A program made the position numbers and the translations under genes. The notes beneath the pieces are model-generated. The model saw only the letters and a program-made list of their open reading frames with translations. It did not search any database and was not told the DNA's origin. This document shows, piece by piece, positions 20,868 through 31,212 of a stretch of DNA of 64,000 nt. Location: contig NC_033642.1 in assembly GCF_001540865.1 (NCBI RefSeq), positions 3,429,365 to 3,493,364 of the forward strand, given 5' to 3'. Source of the stretch: Ananas comosus. Lineage: Eukaryota > Streptophyta > Magnoliopsida > Poales > Bromeliaceae. Numbering within the stretch: position 1 is the first letter of the stretch; every line of letters starts with the position of its first letter.

Positions 20868-23800
20868 TGTCACGCCCCGCGCCCCGCCTATTTGGTCGGG
20901 TTCGGGCACGTTAACAGACCGCCGAACGGACAGGGTTTCTCTGTGCCGCGGACAGAGTCTCCCCAGTACGTCCAAGGCGTCGCAATCCAAACAATCAACG
21001 GATGTTCCAACAAGGAACGGATATCAATCCAGATTGCATAAGGAAGCATCAAATACATAATCTACTTGCTATTACAAGCATTCATTTTACACCCACCTTT
21101 TACATCACAGTTTCTGTTAACATTTTACTTCCAAATTACAATCTCGTTATTACATCAGAGTTTACAAGTTTGATACATTTTCTTTTCTTGTCTTCTAGTC
21201 CCCTAAGCTAGACTGTCTCAGGGTACTGCTACCTCGGTCTCTGTGGTAGGGCGCTATCTACGGAGCTACGCCCTCACCTCGCGCCGCCGCGCCGCACACG
21301 AACGACCTGAAAACCCCAAAACAACGTGGGGTGAGAACCAACTCCATGGTTCCCAGTGGGTACGACCACCCAGGGGAAAAGCTCGACCGATAGGTCCGAG
21401 GAGGCACTGGAACATATTAGTTCAACAATATACAACAGATATATATATTTAATTGAAATACATGCCATGCCTCACAATATGCGATATGAAAATCACGCAA
21501 CAACTAGTAGATCATATGAATTCTACTTTTACTTGGCTACTTTAGCTCATAACTTTACTCTAAGGTTTCTATTACCTTAGGATCACAACACCAACCACTA
21601 GCTTCTAAGGTTTCTATTTACCTTAGCTCAAGCCTTTATCTCTAGCTCATAAGGGTTCCTCTACCCTATCATAGCTAACCACCCGACTCGGCTTCGAGTC
21701 AATCATCTGCGGATAGTCCGCGCACTAGCTGCTCAACAGCCTACCGCACTCTCTCTGACTCAGCCTCCTAGCGGCGAAATCGTCGCACACGCTGAACACG
21801 GCTCGAGTCGCAAGACTTGACCATCGGTGGCGATCGCGTTGCACTTACCCAGCATGAGCTGGAGACATGACATACTGTCTGGCGGCGAACGGGTCGCACC
21901 ACACCCAACAACGGTCATGTCAGACTCAGTCACCTGGAGGCACCCGCATCGTACTTACCCAGCATGGATTCAGTCTACTCTGGCGGTCTGATCCTCAAAT
22001 GGCCTAACCATCCGGCGGCGAAATCGTCGCACAAACGCCACGACAATGGTTCAAGCCCCGGGCGGTGATCTCCATATGGTCACCCCCAATCCACCCTCGG
22101 TACAAAGCTCGGCGGCGAAGTCATCGCACGAACGCCCTAGCCTGTACCAGGGACATCTCAAGTCCTGGGATTCCGGAATCCACTTTCCACAGGTCGAGGG
22201 TCCGTAGCCAACCCTATACTGTCGACCTAGCTCATCCTAGTGGCTATACCACTATACTCATCAACCTAGGTTCCAATACTCTAGGTTCTATGTCCATGTC
22301 ACTTAACCTAGATACACTTGCTAGGTTCTTATCATCTTTGCCTAGATGTCTACTTCTAGGTTTACTAGTTCGACCTAGGTTTACTAACACTAGGTTAGAT
22401 GCCACACACCTAGATTGTTCGACTCTAGGTTCACTTGTTTAACCTTTGTTCTTTAATACTAGGTTAGATGCCACTCAATCTACCTGACAACCTAGTTGTC
22501 CAATCATCTCTACTCATACTAGAGTTATCATCTAGTTTATATACATATACCATGCATCACGCTTTCTATTTAGCAATTACTCTTTTCATCATTACTAACA
22601 TGCATCCTTTACTTAGCATCCTCATCCATGCTTTATTATTAATATGCATTTACTTCATATCATGCATTACTAGCATTACATTATTATCATGCATTACTAG
22701 CATTATGTAACTTGCTTACTATGCATTTCTACTTAGCATTTTCATCTATGCATTATCATTATCATGCATTCTTTACATTAGTTAGCATTATTTACGCGTC
22801 ATACTATCATGCTTGCTACTAGGCATTTTACTCTAGGTATCGTTATTACTATGCATTCTTACTTAGCCTTTACTTTATGCATATTTATTAATGCATCATT
22901 TAGTCTTGTCTACATGCACATGCATCAATATGAGATTACATTGCTAAGACATAAAGGGCCACCTAGTCGCTTCGGTAAGCACAACCCACCTTGATTCGCG
23001 TTCCGATTGCTTGTCGACACTTGCAATCGGCCTTCCGCGGCACTCGGCACCCGTTTGGGCCCGAACTCTTGCGCGACTTAACGAATGACCTCCGAACCGC
23101 GATCCGCCTTTTCCGGAGTTTATTCCTTGACTCCAAGTTGCTCCGGTTCCGATCTCACGATTTGTAGACGCTTATTCCGCGTGCTGCGGCTATCTGTACC
23201 AAAACCGACCGTTTCGTCAATAACTTCGCGTACACTTGACGAATGGTCAAACCGACTTCGCCAACGTGTTTGTTAGGTCCCCAATTAGGTTTCCAAGGGG
23301 TCAAAATAGATCAAAACCCCATATGAGCAAAACCCCTCTTTGGGATGCCCTAATGTGACATATGCTCAATACTCTGGATTTGATCTATAATGCAAGCAAA
23401 AGAGAGCTTGTCTATCATCTAGGAGCTCAACTAGGAGCATACGAACCATTTTTAGGGTGTTTAGAACAAACCCTAGAGATCCACCATTAGAGCATCATGA
23501 GAAAACCATGGATTTCATGGTGTTCTAGGTCTCTACATGGTTCTAAACATATAAGAAGCTCCAAAACTCTAAGTATTAGGGTTTAAAACCAAACCCTAAC
23601 CCTAATCCTACCATAAGAGGAGGCAACAAGCTTACCTCACAAGGTTGCTCCAAGCATAAGGAAGATGAAGATGAAGGTAAGCTTCTTCTTCTCCTTGTCT
23701 TCTTTTTGTTTCTTCTCTTCTCTTTTTCCTTCTCTTTTCTTCTTTTCCTTCCCCTCCCATGCAACCGGTTGAGAGAGAGGGAGAGACACGAGAGAGGGAG

Positions 23801-24240
23801 AGAGGGAGAGATCTGCTGTGAGGGAGAGGGGTTTAGGACTATTACATTAGGTAACAATTGCAAATAAACCCCTCCAATCATTTATAATTGCAGCAGACTA
23901 ATTATATGCCATTCTGCCAAAGTGTACCGGTACACTTTCCCGTGTCACCGGTTTAACAGCCTTTTTCACTCAAACCCGAGAGCTGCTATTCTTCGGGTTG
24001 CTTGTTGTACCGGTACAACCATCAACTTGTACTGGTACACAATGCTCCAGACTTGGTTTTTAGCTTGTTTTTGACTCTATTTCGCGCCGGACAACGCTAA
24101 AACCTTTCTAACTCTTTTAGAACTCATCTTAACTCCTCCAACCTTGATAGAATGTTAACTGGAACTCGTCCATTCATCTCATTCGCATACTTTAGCCAAT
24201 GTGGCTAAAGTTCGATAATTTCTTCCGAGACCTCGGGGGT

Positions 24241-24244
<4 letters not shown>
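20868..24244 (-). mobile_element. Reverse-strand LTR, about 3.38 kb, probably solo
   Basis: The plus strand reads TGTCACGCCCCGCG at the left and GGGGGTTACA at the right, so on the minus strand it is TGTAACCCCC...GGGGCGTGACA. No matching TSD is visible (GACCG against TATAT), and the N at 20842 is close by, so the left junction may be misassembled. The stretch 22440-22930 is low-complexity GCATTACTTAGCAT. The GC-rich left end resembles the right end of the LTRs at 36846-37832 and 43511-46953. U3 palindromes lie at 23926-24036. Confidence 0.8.
23926..24036. promoter_or_regulatory. U3 palindrome pairs, GTACCGGTAC type
   Basis: Cores are at 23926/23947 and 24009/24031, pairs 21 and 22 bp apart. 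Flanks read TGTACCGGTACA or one-base variants. Confidence 0.7.
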
Positions 24245-24289
<45 letters not shown>

Positions 24290-24533
24290 GAGAATTATAG
24301 TTTAATAAGATGTAATTATTTATTTAATATAGTGTATTATATTTAATATAATATATAGTTAAATAAATCAAATATATATAAATGATATATATAATAATAA
24401 TAAATAATAATATATAATGAGAATTATAGTTTAATATAATAATAAATAATATAAATAAGTATATAAATATATATAATAAATAAACAAAATAAAAATAGAT
24501 AAATAATAGATTGATATATATATAATATATATA

Positions 24534-24581
<48 letters not shown>

Positions 24582-24640
24582 TTATATATAATAAATATAA
24601 CATATAATATATATGCATTGGGAATATAAGAATATGAATG
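24241..24640. repeat. (TA)n and ATA-rich low complexity
   Basis: Long TA runs occur at 24241-24283 and 24534-24575, separated by AATAATAAAT sequence. A short phrase, GAGAATTATAGTTTAAT, is repeated at 24290 and 24420. Confidence 0.9.
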
Positions 24641-25128
24641 CATATAATAATATATATGCATATGCATTGAGAATTTTCAATGAGAAATCCCTGTCTCATA
24701 AGACATAATGCATTGTATATGGGTGGGGCTTGCTGGCCTTTTGGTTTACGCAGGGGCGTAGTTTGCTTTCCTTTTCAGGGTGTCATTTCGATCATTAATG
24801 CGTGCTTGCTTTCCCTTTGCCATTCCGCTTTCACCCTTTTTTTCTGAGGTCTCCGTCATGCAGTTCTTCTTCGTCCCCCTTCGTCGGGGGCTAGTACAGT
24901 CGTGTTTTCCCCGCAGCCTAGAGGGGCATTTGGTATGGCGGTGACTCTTGCGGTTTACTATGGCCAGTTTGTCCATGTGTTGCCACATGACGTGACCTCT
25001 TGCAACTCGCCGTCGCGCCTTAGGGGACGGCCGTTGGTGTAGATGGCATGGGGTCAAGGGCGAGACAGTGACTGGCCGTATACCCCTATCTGCCTATTGT
25101 CCTTTACTTTCTTTCGTTGTCTCTTACA
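24641..25128. other. Unassigned sequence before an LTR
   Basis: This stretch is clearly less AT-rich than its left neighbour. A basic minus-strand frame of about 100 codons exists (24746-25057), but I recognise no domain, and no splice or start context supports it. Confidence 0.3.
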
Positions 25129-26144
25129 CTGTAACACACTGAACTTTAGCAAATTGCAAGGTTCTAGTGTAAGAATGATATTTTTATCTATTCTGAATGT
25201 TTTGAGGGTCACCTGTATGGTACCTGCCTGTTTCTAGAACTTAATTGACACGAGAACAGGTTTTCAGCATCAAAATCTGCAAACTGCAGATTTTAGGGCT
25301 GGAGTACCGGTACTGTATCGAGCAGGTACCGGTACGCCACAGTCTGGAAGCTTGACCGACGCTCGGGTTGAGCAGGATTTTGTGCTTGGTACCGGTACTC
25401 TTTCCCGCGTACCGATACGCAGTGGGAAAAACTGCAGCTTGTGTAGTTTGTAAATTTTGAAGGTTGAGGGGCTTGAGTGGATATTGTTACAATGTGTTTA
25501 TATACCCCTTCACCCCTTTTCTTCCTCAGTTGGCTGAGGCTTGAAAGAGAGTGTTAGAGGTGGGTTTTGCTCTCCTTCTCTCTAGATTTTCTCATCTAGA
25601 TTCTTGTATTTTTTAGGATTGATCTCTTTTTTCTTCCTCTCCACCATGGTTGCTTGCCTCTTGGAGCTTGGAGTGGATGAGAGGAGCTTTTGGATGGTTC
25701 AAACTTCAACCCTAGCACATGATGGCTCAAGTTGAAGCTTGTTTTGAGGTTAGAACACTTCTCTTAACCTCTATTAAAGAGATTTGCATGAGATTTGGAA
25801 ATAAACCTAGTTTTTGGAAAACTAGGATTTATTTTGGAGTTTTTCTATTTTGAGCTTTTGGGGTGGAATTGATGAGTGTAGAACACTCTTATAGGTTGGA
25901 TTTGAAGCTTTCTAGCTTCGTTTTGGGCTTTGATCAAGTTCTTCATGACCCAAGGTATTTTTACACTTTTTGCATGTGTAATTTTCAAAGATTTTCGAAG
26001 TAGTCGTTTTGAAGTTTTTAACCATTTAGAACTTCTCTTAGAGTGCTAGAAACTCGGTGGACAACTTCGTTTGAAGGAACGAAAGCATTCGGATGTGATC
26101 CAGTGAATTTGACCTCACCGAAATGGGTGAACTCCCCCTATGTC
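25129..26144 (+). mobile_element. Forward LTR, truncated by TRIM insertion
   Basis: It starts TGTAACACACTGAAC, similar to the starts of the LTRs near 58704 and 33783 (minus strand). Paired ACCGGT-type palindromes lie at 25306-25416 and a TTTATATACCCC box near 25498. A CT-rich leader and GTGGACAACTTCGTT follow, then a CCTCACCGAAATGGGTGAACTC segment shared with 59690 and 61650. The TRIM array enters after ATGTC at 26144. The remaining 3' half is missing beyond 26931. Confidence 0.75.
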
Positions 26145-26925
26145 TGTGACACCCCAATAGTCCCATATCGGATGGGAATGGGGTTGTCATTGGGTTTATA
26201 AGAGACTTAGACATTAGTAATAATAACTGGGCTTAAGCATTTTGGGCCAGTGGTTGGGCCCAACGAGTTATTGTTGCTAGTGGGCCGGGTCGTTACATTT
26301 GGTATTAGAGCCGGTTCATCAGCCGGGCATGTGTGGCGAGTCTCGGCTGAGCCAGGGTCTAGATGACAGGCTCGCGAGACGAGTCTCACATCGCCTCGTG
26401 ATCTTGGGCTCTGTGTGATTGGACTGACGAGGACGTCAGGGCCTTAACGGGGGGAGTCTGTGACACCCCAATAGTCCCACATCGGATGGGAATGGGGTTG
26501 TCATTGGGTTTATAAGAGACTTAGACACTAGTAATAATAACTGGGCTTAAGCATTTTGGGCCAGTGGTTGGGCCCAACGAGTTATTGTTGCTAGTGGGCC
26601 GGGTCGTTACATTTGGTATCAGAGCCGGTTCACCAGCCAGACATGTGTGGCGAGTCTCGGCTGAGTCAGGGTCTGGATGACAGGCTAGCGAGACGAGTCT
26701 CACATCGCCTCGTGATCTTGGGCTCTGTGTGATTGGACTGACGAGGACGTTAGGGCCTTAACGGGGGGAGTCTGTGACACCCCAATAGTCCCACATCGGA
26801 TGGGAATGGGGTTGTCATTGGGTTTAAAAGAGACTTAGACACTAGTAATAATAACTGGGCTTAAGCAGTTTGGGCCAGTGGTTGGACCCAACGAGTTATT
26901 GTTGCTAGTGGGCCGGGTCGTTACA
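26145..26925 (+). mobile_element. TRIM retrotransposon array: three LTRs, two internal regions
   Basis: Three 153-bp LTRs (26145-26297, 26459-26611, 26773-26925) run TGTGACACCCC...GTCGTTACA and alternate with two 161-bp internal regions. Each internal region begins TTTGGTATYAGAGCC, an initiator tRNA-Met primer site, and ends in the polypurine ACGGGGGGAGTC. The TSD ATGTC flanks the whole array (26140-26144 and 26926-26930). The LTR contains AGTCCCACATCGG, common in plant TRIMs, and a TTTATAAG box. There is no coding capacity, so proteins must come from another element. Confidence 0.95.
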
Positions 26926-26959
26926 ATGTCTCCTATGATGTTATTGGGCTTAATTGTTG

Positions 26960-28140
26960 CATCTATATAAACTTTGAATCAGGGATACTGAGAGGGAACG
27001 ACAGGGCCCTCCACGTCCTGCGCGAGCGGGGGCGTGCGGGCGCGGGCGCGAGTGGCGCAGGTGGGCGAGCGGAGGTGCCTGGGCAAGGGCGTGTGGGCGG
27101 GCCAGCGTCGCGCGAGCCTGCGCGGACGCGAGCCGGCGTAGGGTGGGTTTTTTTGTTTTCTCTTTTTTTCCTGTGAGATCCACTCTTGCGAGCCGACACG
27201 AGTCGGCGCGGATCCCTTCCCCGTACCCCCTCCATACCCCGCGTACCCTACTCCATACCCCTCTCCCATACTGCCACCCATACCCACCTCCATACCTCTC
27301 TCCATGCTGCCGGTACCTTAATTTTTTTTTTTGAATACAAAGAGTGTACGGCAGGGCCCTCCGCGTTCTGCGCGAGTGGGGTCGGGCTGGCGCGCGTCGT
27401 GCCGGCACGCCGACGCGGGCGCGAGTAGAGCGGCCGGGCAAGCGGAGGCGGCTGGGCGAGGCGCCTAGGCGGGTGGGCGAGCGCGGGCTGGCGCGGGCGC
27501 GCAACGCGTGGGCCCGGGCCAGCACGGGCTGGCGAGGGCGCGCGGGCCCGAGCCGGCGCCCACGCGGGGCTTTGTTTTTCCCTTTTTTCCTTCCTTTTTC
27601 TTTTTTACTGTAGCACCAGCACCTCCTCTACTTTGAATCCGGGATCCTGAGAGGGTACGGCAGGGCCCTCCACGTTTTACGCGAGCGGGGGCGAGCGGCG
27701 GCGCGTGGGCGCGGGCCCGCGGGCCCGGGCACGAGTGGCGCGGGTGAGCGGAGCCGGCTGGGCGAGGGCGCTGGCGCGGGCGTGCGAGCGGGCGAGCCGG
27801 CGCGGGCATTTGGTGAACGGCAGGCCGCGGCGCGGATGCGGGCCGGCGCGAGCAGGCGGGCCGGGCTGGCGCAGGCGAACGGGCGCGAGCAAGGGCAGGC
27901 AGGTGAGCGGGTGCTGGGGCGCCAGCGGGGGGGGCGCGAGCCGGCGCGGGCGATCGCCGGCGCGGATGGGGGACGCGAGCTGGCGCGGGCGAGCGGGCGC
28001 GAACGGATGAATGTGAGCCAGCGGGGATGCCAGCCGGCGCGGATCCCTTCCCCATACCCCCTCCATACGCCTCTCCATACCCATCTCCATGCTGCCACCC
28101 CATACCCCCAGTCCATACCCCTCTCCCATGCTGCCAGTAC
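26960..28140. repeat. GC-rich repeat modules (three diverged copies)
   Basis: A phrase like TTTGAATCNGGGATNCTGAG followed by GGTACGGCAGGGCCCTCC and CGCGAGCGGGG occurs at about 26970 and 27632, and in part at 27340. Each is followed by long GCGGGCGCGAGCCGGCGCGG-type sequence. Copies 1 and 3 then end in CCCCATACCCCCTCCATACC-type pyrimidine sequence and a T-run. A fourth copy is at 48708-48905. Long frames on both strands are by-products of GC richness and I do not call genes. Confidence 0.65.
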
Positions 28141-28585
28141 CTTTTTTTCTTTTTTTTTTTCGCATGCCTCCCTCACTCTCTCACCTTCACATAATCGCGA
28201 CTCCATCCTCCTTCTCCTCCCCGCCCCCTCCCTCCTCGCTCCCTCTCTCTTTTCCCGAGCTTGCAACCACCTCCATCTTCTGTTGCTGTTGGAGCCCCAC
28301 CATCCGCCACCCCTGTTGTCGCTAGATGTCGGGAGGCGCTTTTCTTTTCCCTTCTATGTTTTAGATGGTGGATTGGAGGATTTATCGGTGCGAGTTTCCG
28401 AGCTGCTTAATCTTCTATTCTTGGATGCTCTCAGGTTCCACTCCATCCTGTGAGAATTTCTTGATGATTTTTTTGTTTTGTATTTTTCTACTTTTTTCTT
28501 ATTTTGGGGATTTTTCGACTTTGGGAATGATGTTTGAAAATTTTGGCAGCTTCTATTTTGATAAAAGGCCTTCGAAGAAGTTAAT
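28114..28585 (+). repeat. ~470-bp duplicated block, copy 1, ending at an N
   Basis: The block looks like a gene 5' region: CT-rich leader, CACATAATCGCGACTCC, GAGCCCCACCATCCGCC, then an ATGTCGGGAGGCGC start that stops after 13 codons. It matches 28707-29177 at a shift of about 590 bases with a few percent differences. It stops at GAAGTTAAT immediately before the N at 28586. Confidence 0.85.
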
Positions 28586-28706
28586 NCCTGTGGTTTGGGG
28601 GATTTCTCCTCCCATACCCCTTCCCTACATGATAGGTCATCTACCTCTCCCTTCCCCATACCTCCATCCATACCCCTCTCCCATGCTGCCACCTTGTACT
28701 TCCCTT

Positions 28707-29177
28707 TATACCCCTCTCCCATGCTTCCAATACCCTCATTTTTTTTTTCCGCATGCCTCCCTCACTCTCTCACCCTCACATAATCGCGACTCCATCCTCC
28801 TTCTTCTCCCCGCCTCCTCCCTCATCGCTCCTTCTCTCTTTTCCCGAGCTTGCAACCACCTCCCTCTTCTGTTGCTGTTGGAGCCCCACCATCCGCCGCC
28901 CCTGTTGCCGCTAGATGTCGGGAGGCGCTTTTCTTTTCCCTTCTATGTTTTAGATGGTGGATTGGAGGATTTATCGGTGCGAGTTTTCGAGCTGCTTAAT
29001 CTTCTATTCTTGGATGCTCTCAGGTTCCACTCCATCCTGTGGGAATTTCTTGATGATTTTTTTGTTTTGCATTTTTCTACTTTTTTTTTTTTATTTTGGG
29101 GATTTTTCGGCTTTGGGAATTATGTTTGAAAATTTTGCCAGCTTCTATTTTGATAAAAGGCCTTCGAAGAAGTTAAT
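28707..29177 (+). repeat. ~470-bp duplicated block, copy 2
   Basis: This is the second copy, continuing past GAAGTTAAT into AGGGCGGCCGCGG. Pairing of copy 1 with an N suggests unmerged haplotypes or overlapping contig ends rather than a true tandem duplication. The function of the underlying sequence is unknown. Confidence 0.85.
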
Positions 29178-29228
29178 AGGGCGGCCGCGGAGGATCTCGC
29201 AGGTGAAGGAGAAGTAGGCCATGTCGGG

Positions 29229-30605
29229 TGTAGTGTTTCTGAGCTTTGGATAGAATTGGCTTCAGTGTTAGTGACTGGTCGACACATCTGGAGAGTGTCG
29301 GACTGAGTCGGAGTCGTTTCTGCGCGAAATGAAATGCAGAAATGGACTCGGCGCACTCAAATAAGCAAAACTGGAGTTTTGCCAGATTCGGGCGCCCAGA
29401 ACTGCCCTTGGGTCGCCCAGGAGTTGAGTGCAGAACTAGACAGAATTGGAAGCCAATTCGGATCTGTGTTTCGGGCGCCCGGATGTGGGTCCGAAAGTTC
29501 ACCTCGTGAGTATCGTTTGTGCTGACACATGGCTGGTGGTAGTTAAGGTCCGCCGGAGCCGGTTATGGGCGCAGCACACGGCGGCGATGGAACCGAAGCA
29601 CAGCTGTAGTACAGCCAGGAGGATTCGGACGCCCAGAAATAGATTTTGGGCGCCCGAAAGTGGGAATTTCTGCAGGGGTACCAGCTTTGAAGCATTTGTT
29701 CCTGAGGCTTTTTGGACCGCATCAACACCCTATAAATAGATAAAGTACGCCCCCTTGCTGCTCTTTTCCTCTCTTCTTCACAGAGAAGTCCACTTTAGTA
29801 TTCCAACCCCTCCAAATCACTCCAATTGCATCAAAGGTCCACAAATTCAGCTTGAGGGGTGCTGATTCTGCAGTTTCCAGCGACGACCTTCGGTGTTTTG
29901 GCTCGTGTGCGAGGTAGGAAGGTCGGATTGCAGTGAAACTTAGTTTGTTGGATTCTAGACTTTTAGAGGAATCCACGAAGCCCAGAATTACAAATTTTGG
30001 TTGAGGTTAGCTTGGTCGATTCTATATTTTTCTGGACTATTGTTACTTTGAAACTGAATTTGAGCTTTGATTGTTTTTCAATGCAATTCTTGGAAGGAGC
30101 AGGATTTTGGACCTGAGATTGATACTCCAACATTATTCACTGGATTTGGAACTTGCCTCACCTGAATTGGAGATTATTAGGTAAGTTTGGACATTGGAGT
30201 TGGGTTAATTTAGCTTAAGTGATGGAAAATTGTGTTGATTGTGGCATTTTGATGGATTTTAGTAGATTCGGAGGTTCAGAGCTGGATTGTGGATCCTTGC
30301 TGGCTGAGAGGGAGTTCTGCTGAGTTTCCAGCATCTCCGAGATCTTCTTGCTGCCAGGATTTAGCTTTTGAGGTGGGTTTTCATCGGGTTACTCCTAAGT
30401 ACATATGTAGTCGACGTGTATGTTTTCCTTTTTGTCTACTATTCAGTTTGATTGAATTCATCGATTAGCTTTGCGCTGTAATCTGAATTGTAAAGCATGC
30501 TGAATGAGTTAATAGATTATACATGTTGGACTTGGAACTTGACTTAGGAGAAAACCAGTGATTCGACCTGTCATATGATTCTACTATCTGATTTTAGCTC
30601 TTGGA
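29229..30605 (+). mobile_element. Forward LTR, 3' half missing
   Basis: The start TGTAGTGTTTCTGAG parallels the gypsy LTR start. The U3 region carries GGGCGCCC palindromes (29390-29655) and TATAAATAG lies near 29730. A shared R-U5 block begins near 30360 (GAGGTGGGTTTTCATCGG, then CATGTTGGACTTGG). The copy breaks off after GATTTTAGCTCTTGGAG, where a reverse-strand gag fragment begins. Confidence 0.8.
29390..29655. promoter_or_regulatory. U3 palindrome array, GGGCGCCC type
   Basis: GGGCGCCC or near matches begin at 29390/29410, 29473 and 29627/29648. The two complete pairs are 20 and 21 bp apart. Confidence 0.7.
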
Positions 30606-31212
30606 GTCGCCGTCCAAGTGGTGAGTGGCGAGCCAAACTCTGTCCCTCTCCTCTATGAAGGTGTCGCGGAAAAGCTTCTCCATATGCATCACCACTTCTC
30701 CACGATCCAGTGGTCGACTTTCTCGCCGTCGAAGACTCGGGGACTGCACCTCCTGAACTCATTGAGACGCTCCATCAGTCTGTCTCGTCCGCCCCCTCCA
30801 CCAAAGTAGGAAATGAAGCTCCAACCGGGGGCCTCTGCACAGGCGGTGCTACCAAAACCTCCTCCTGGGGTGTGGCCGCAGGCGCCGCAAGCGAAGAATT
30901 GGGCACAGGGGACGGCGCTCTCGGTGCAACGTCCACAACTGGTGCTGGCGGTGTAGGGGCCCGAGTCTCCCTGGAAGCTGCCGCCTGCTGCAATAGTAGG
31001 TCCTCCAGACGCTTCATCCGCGCCTCCTGTCGGTGCGCCGCCTCGGTCTGCTGTCGGGCCGCCTCCGCCTGCTGAGTGACTAAATCAGTGAGGGCCGCAA
31101 GCTGGCCCCTCAACTCACGGACCTCGCTGGATCCGGAGGTAGCGGAGGTCTCGACCTCCTCGAAGTTTGCCGCATTGTCCGCCCCGGCAGATTTGGAGCG
31201 AGTAATCGGCAT
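30606..31212 (-). pseudogene. Ty3/gypsy gag fragment, reverse strand
   Basis: Reading the minus strand from ATG 31212 gives MPITRSKSAG, an alanine/glutamine-rich coiled-coil-like region (RELRGQLAALTDLVTQQ) and a proline-rich stretch. After a frame change near 30790 it reads ERLNEFRRCSPRVFDGEKVD, then WIVEKW and, one base lost later, MHMEKLFRDTF and RDRVWLATHHLDGDS. This is the capsid start of a plant gypsy gag distinct from the one at 10826. It stops at the junction with the 29229 LTR, and no pol follows. Confidence 0.85.

Noticed and set aside
20863..24249. Target-site duplication around the reverse LTR
   Set aside because: GACCG on the left and TATAT on the right do not match, so I did not claim a TSD.
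24746..25057. 103-codon basic minus-strand frame
   Set aside because: No domain, start context or splice signals, and it stands next to repeats. I considered organellar-derived DNA but could match no organellar gene.
26950..28453. Frames up to 223 codons in the GC-rich modules on both strands
   Set aside because: Overlapping long frames on both strands with Ala/Arg/Pro/Gly composition are expected from GC-rich low-complexity DNA.
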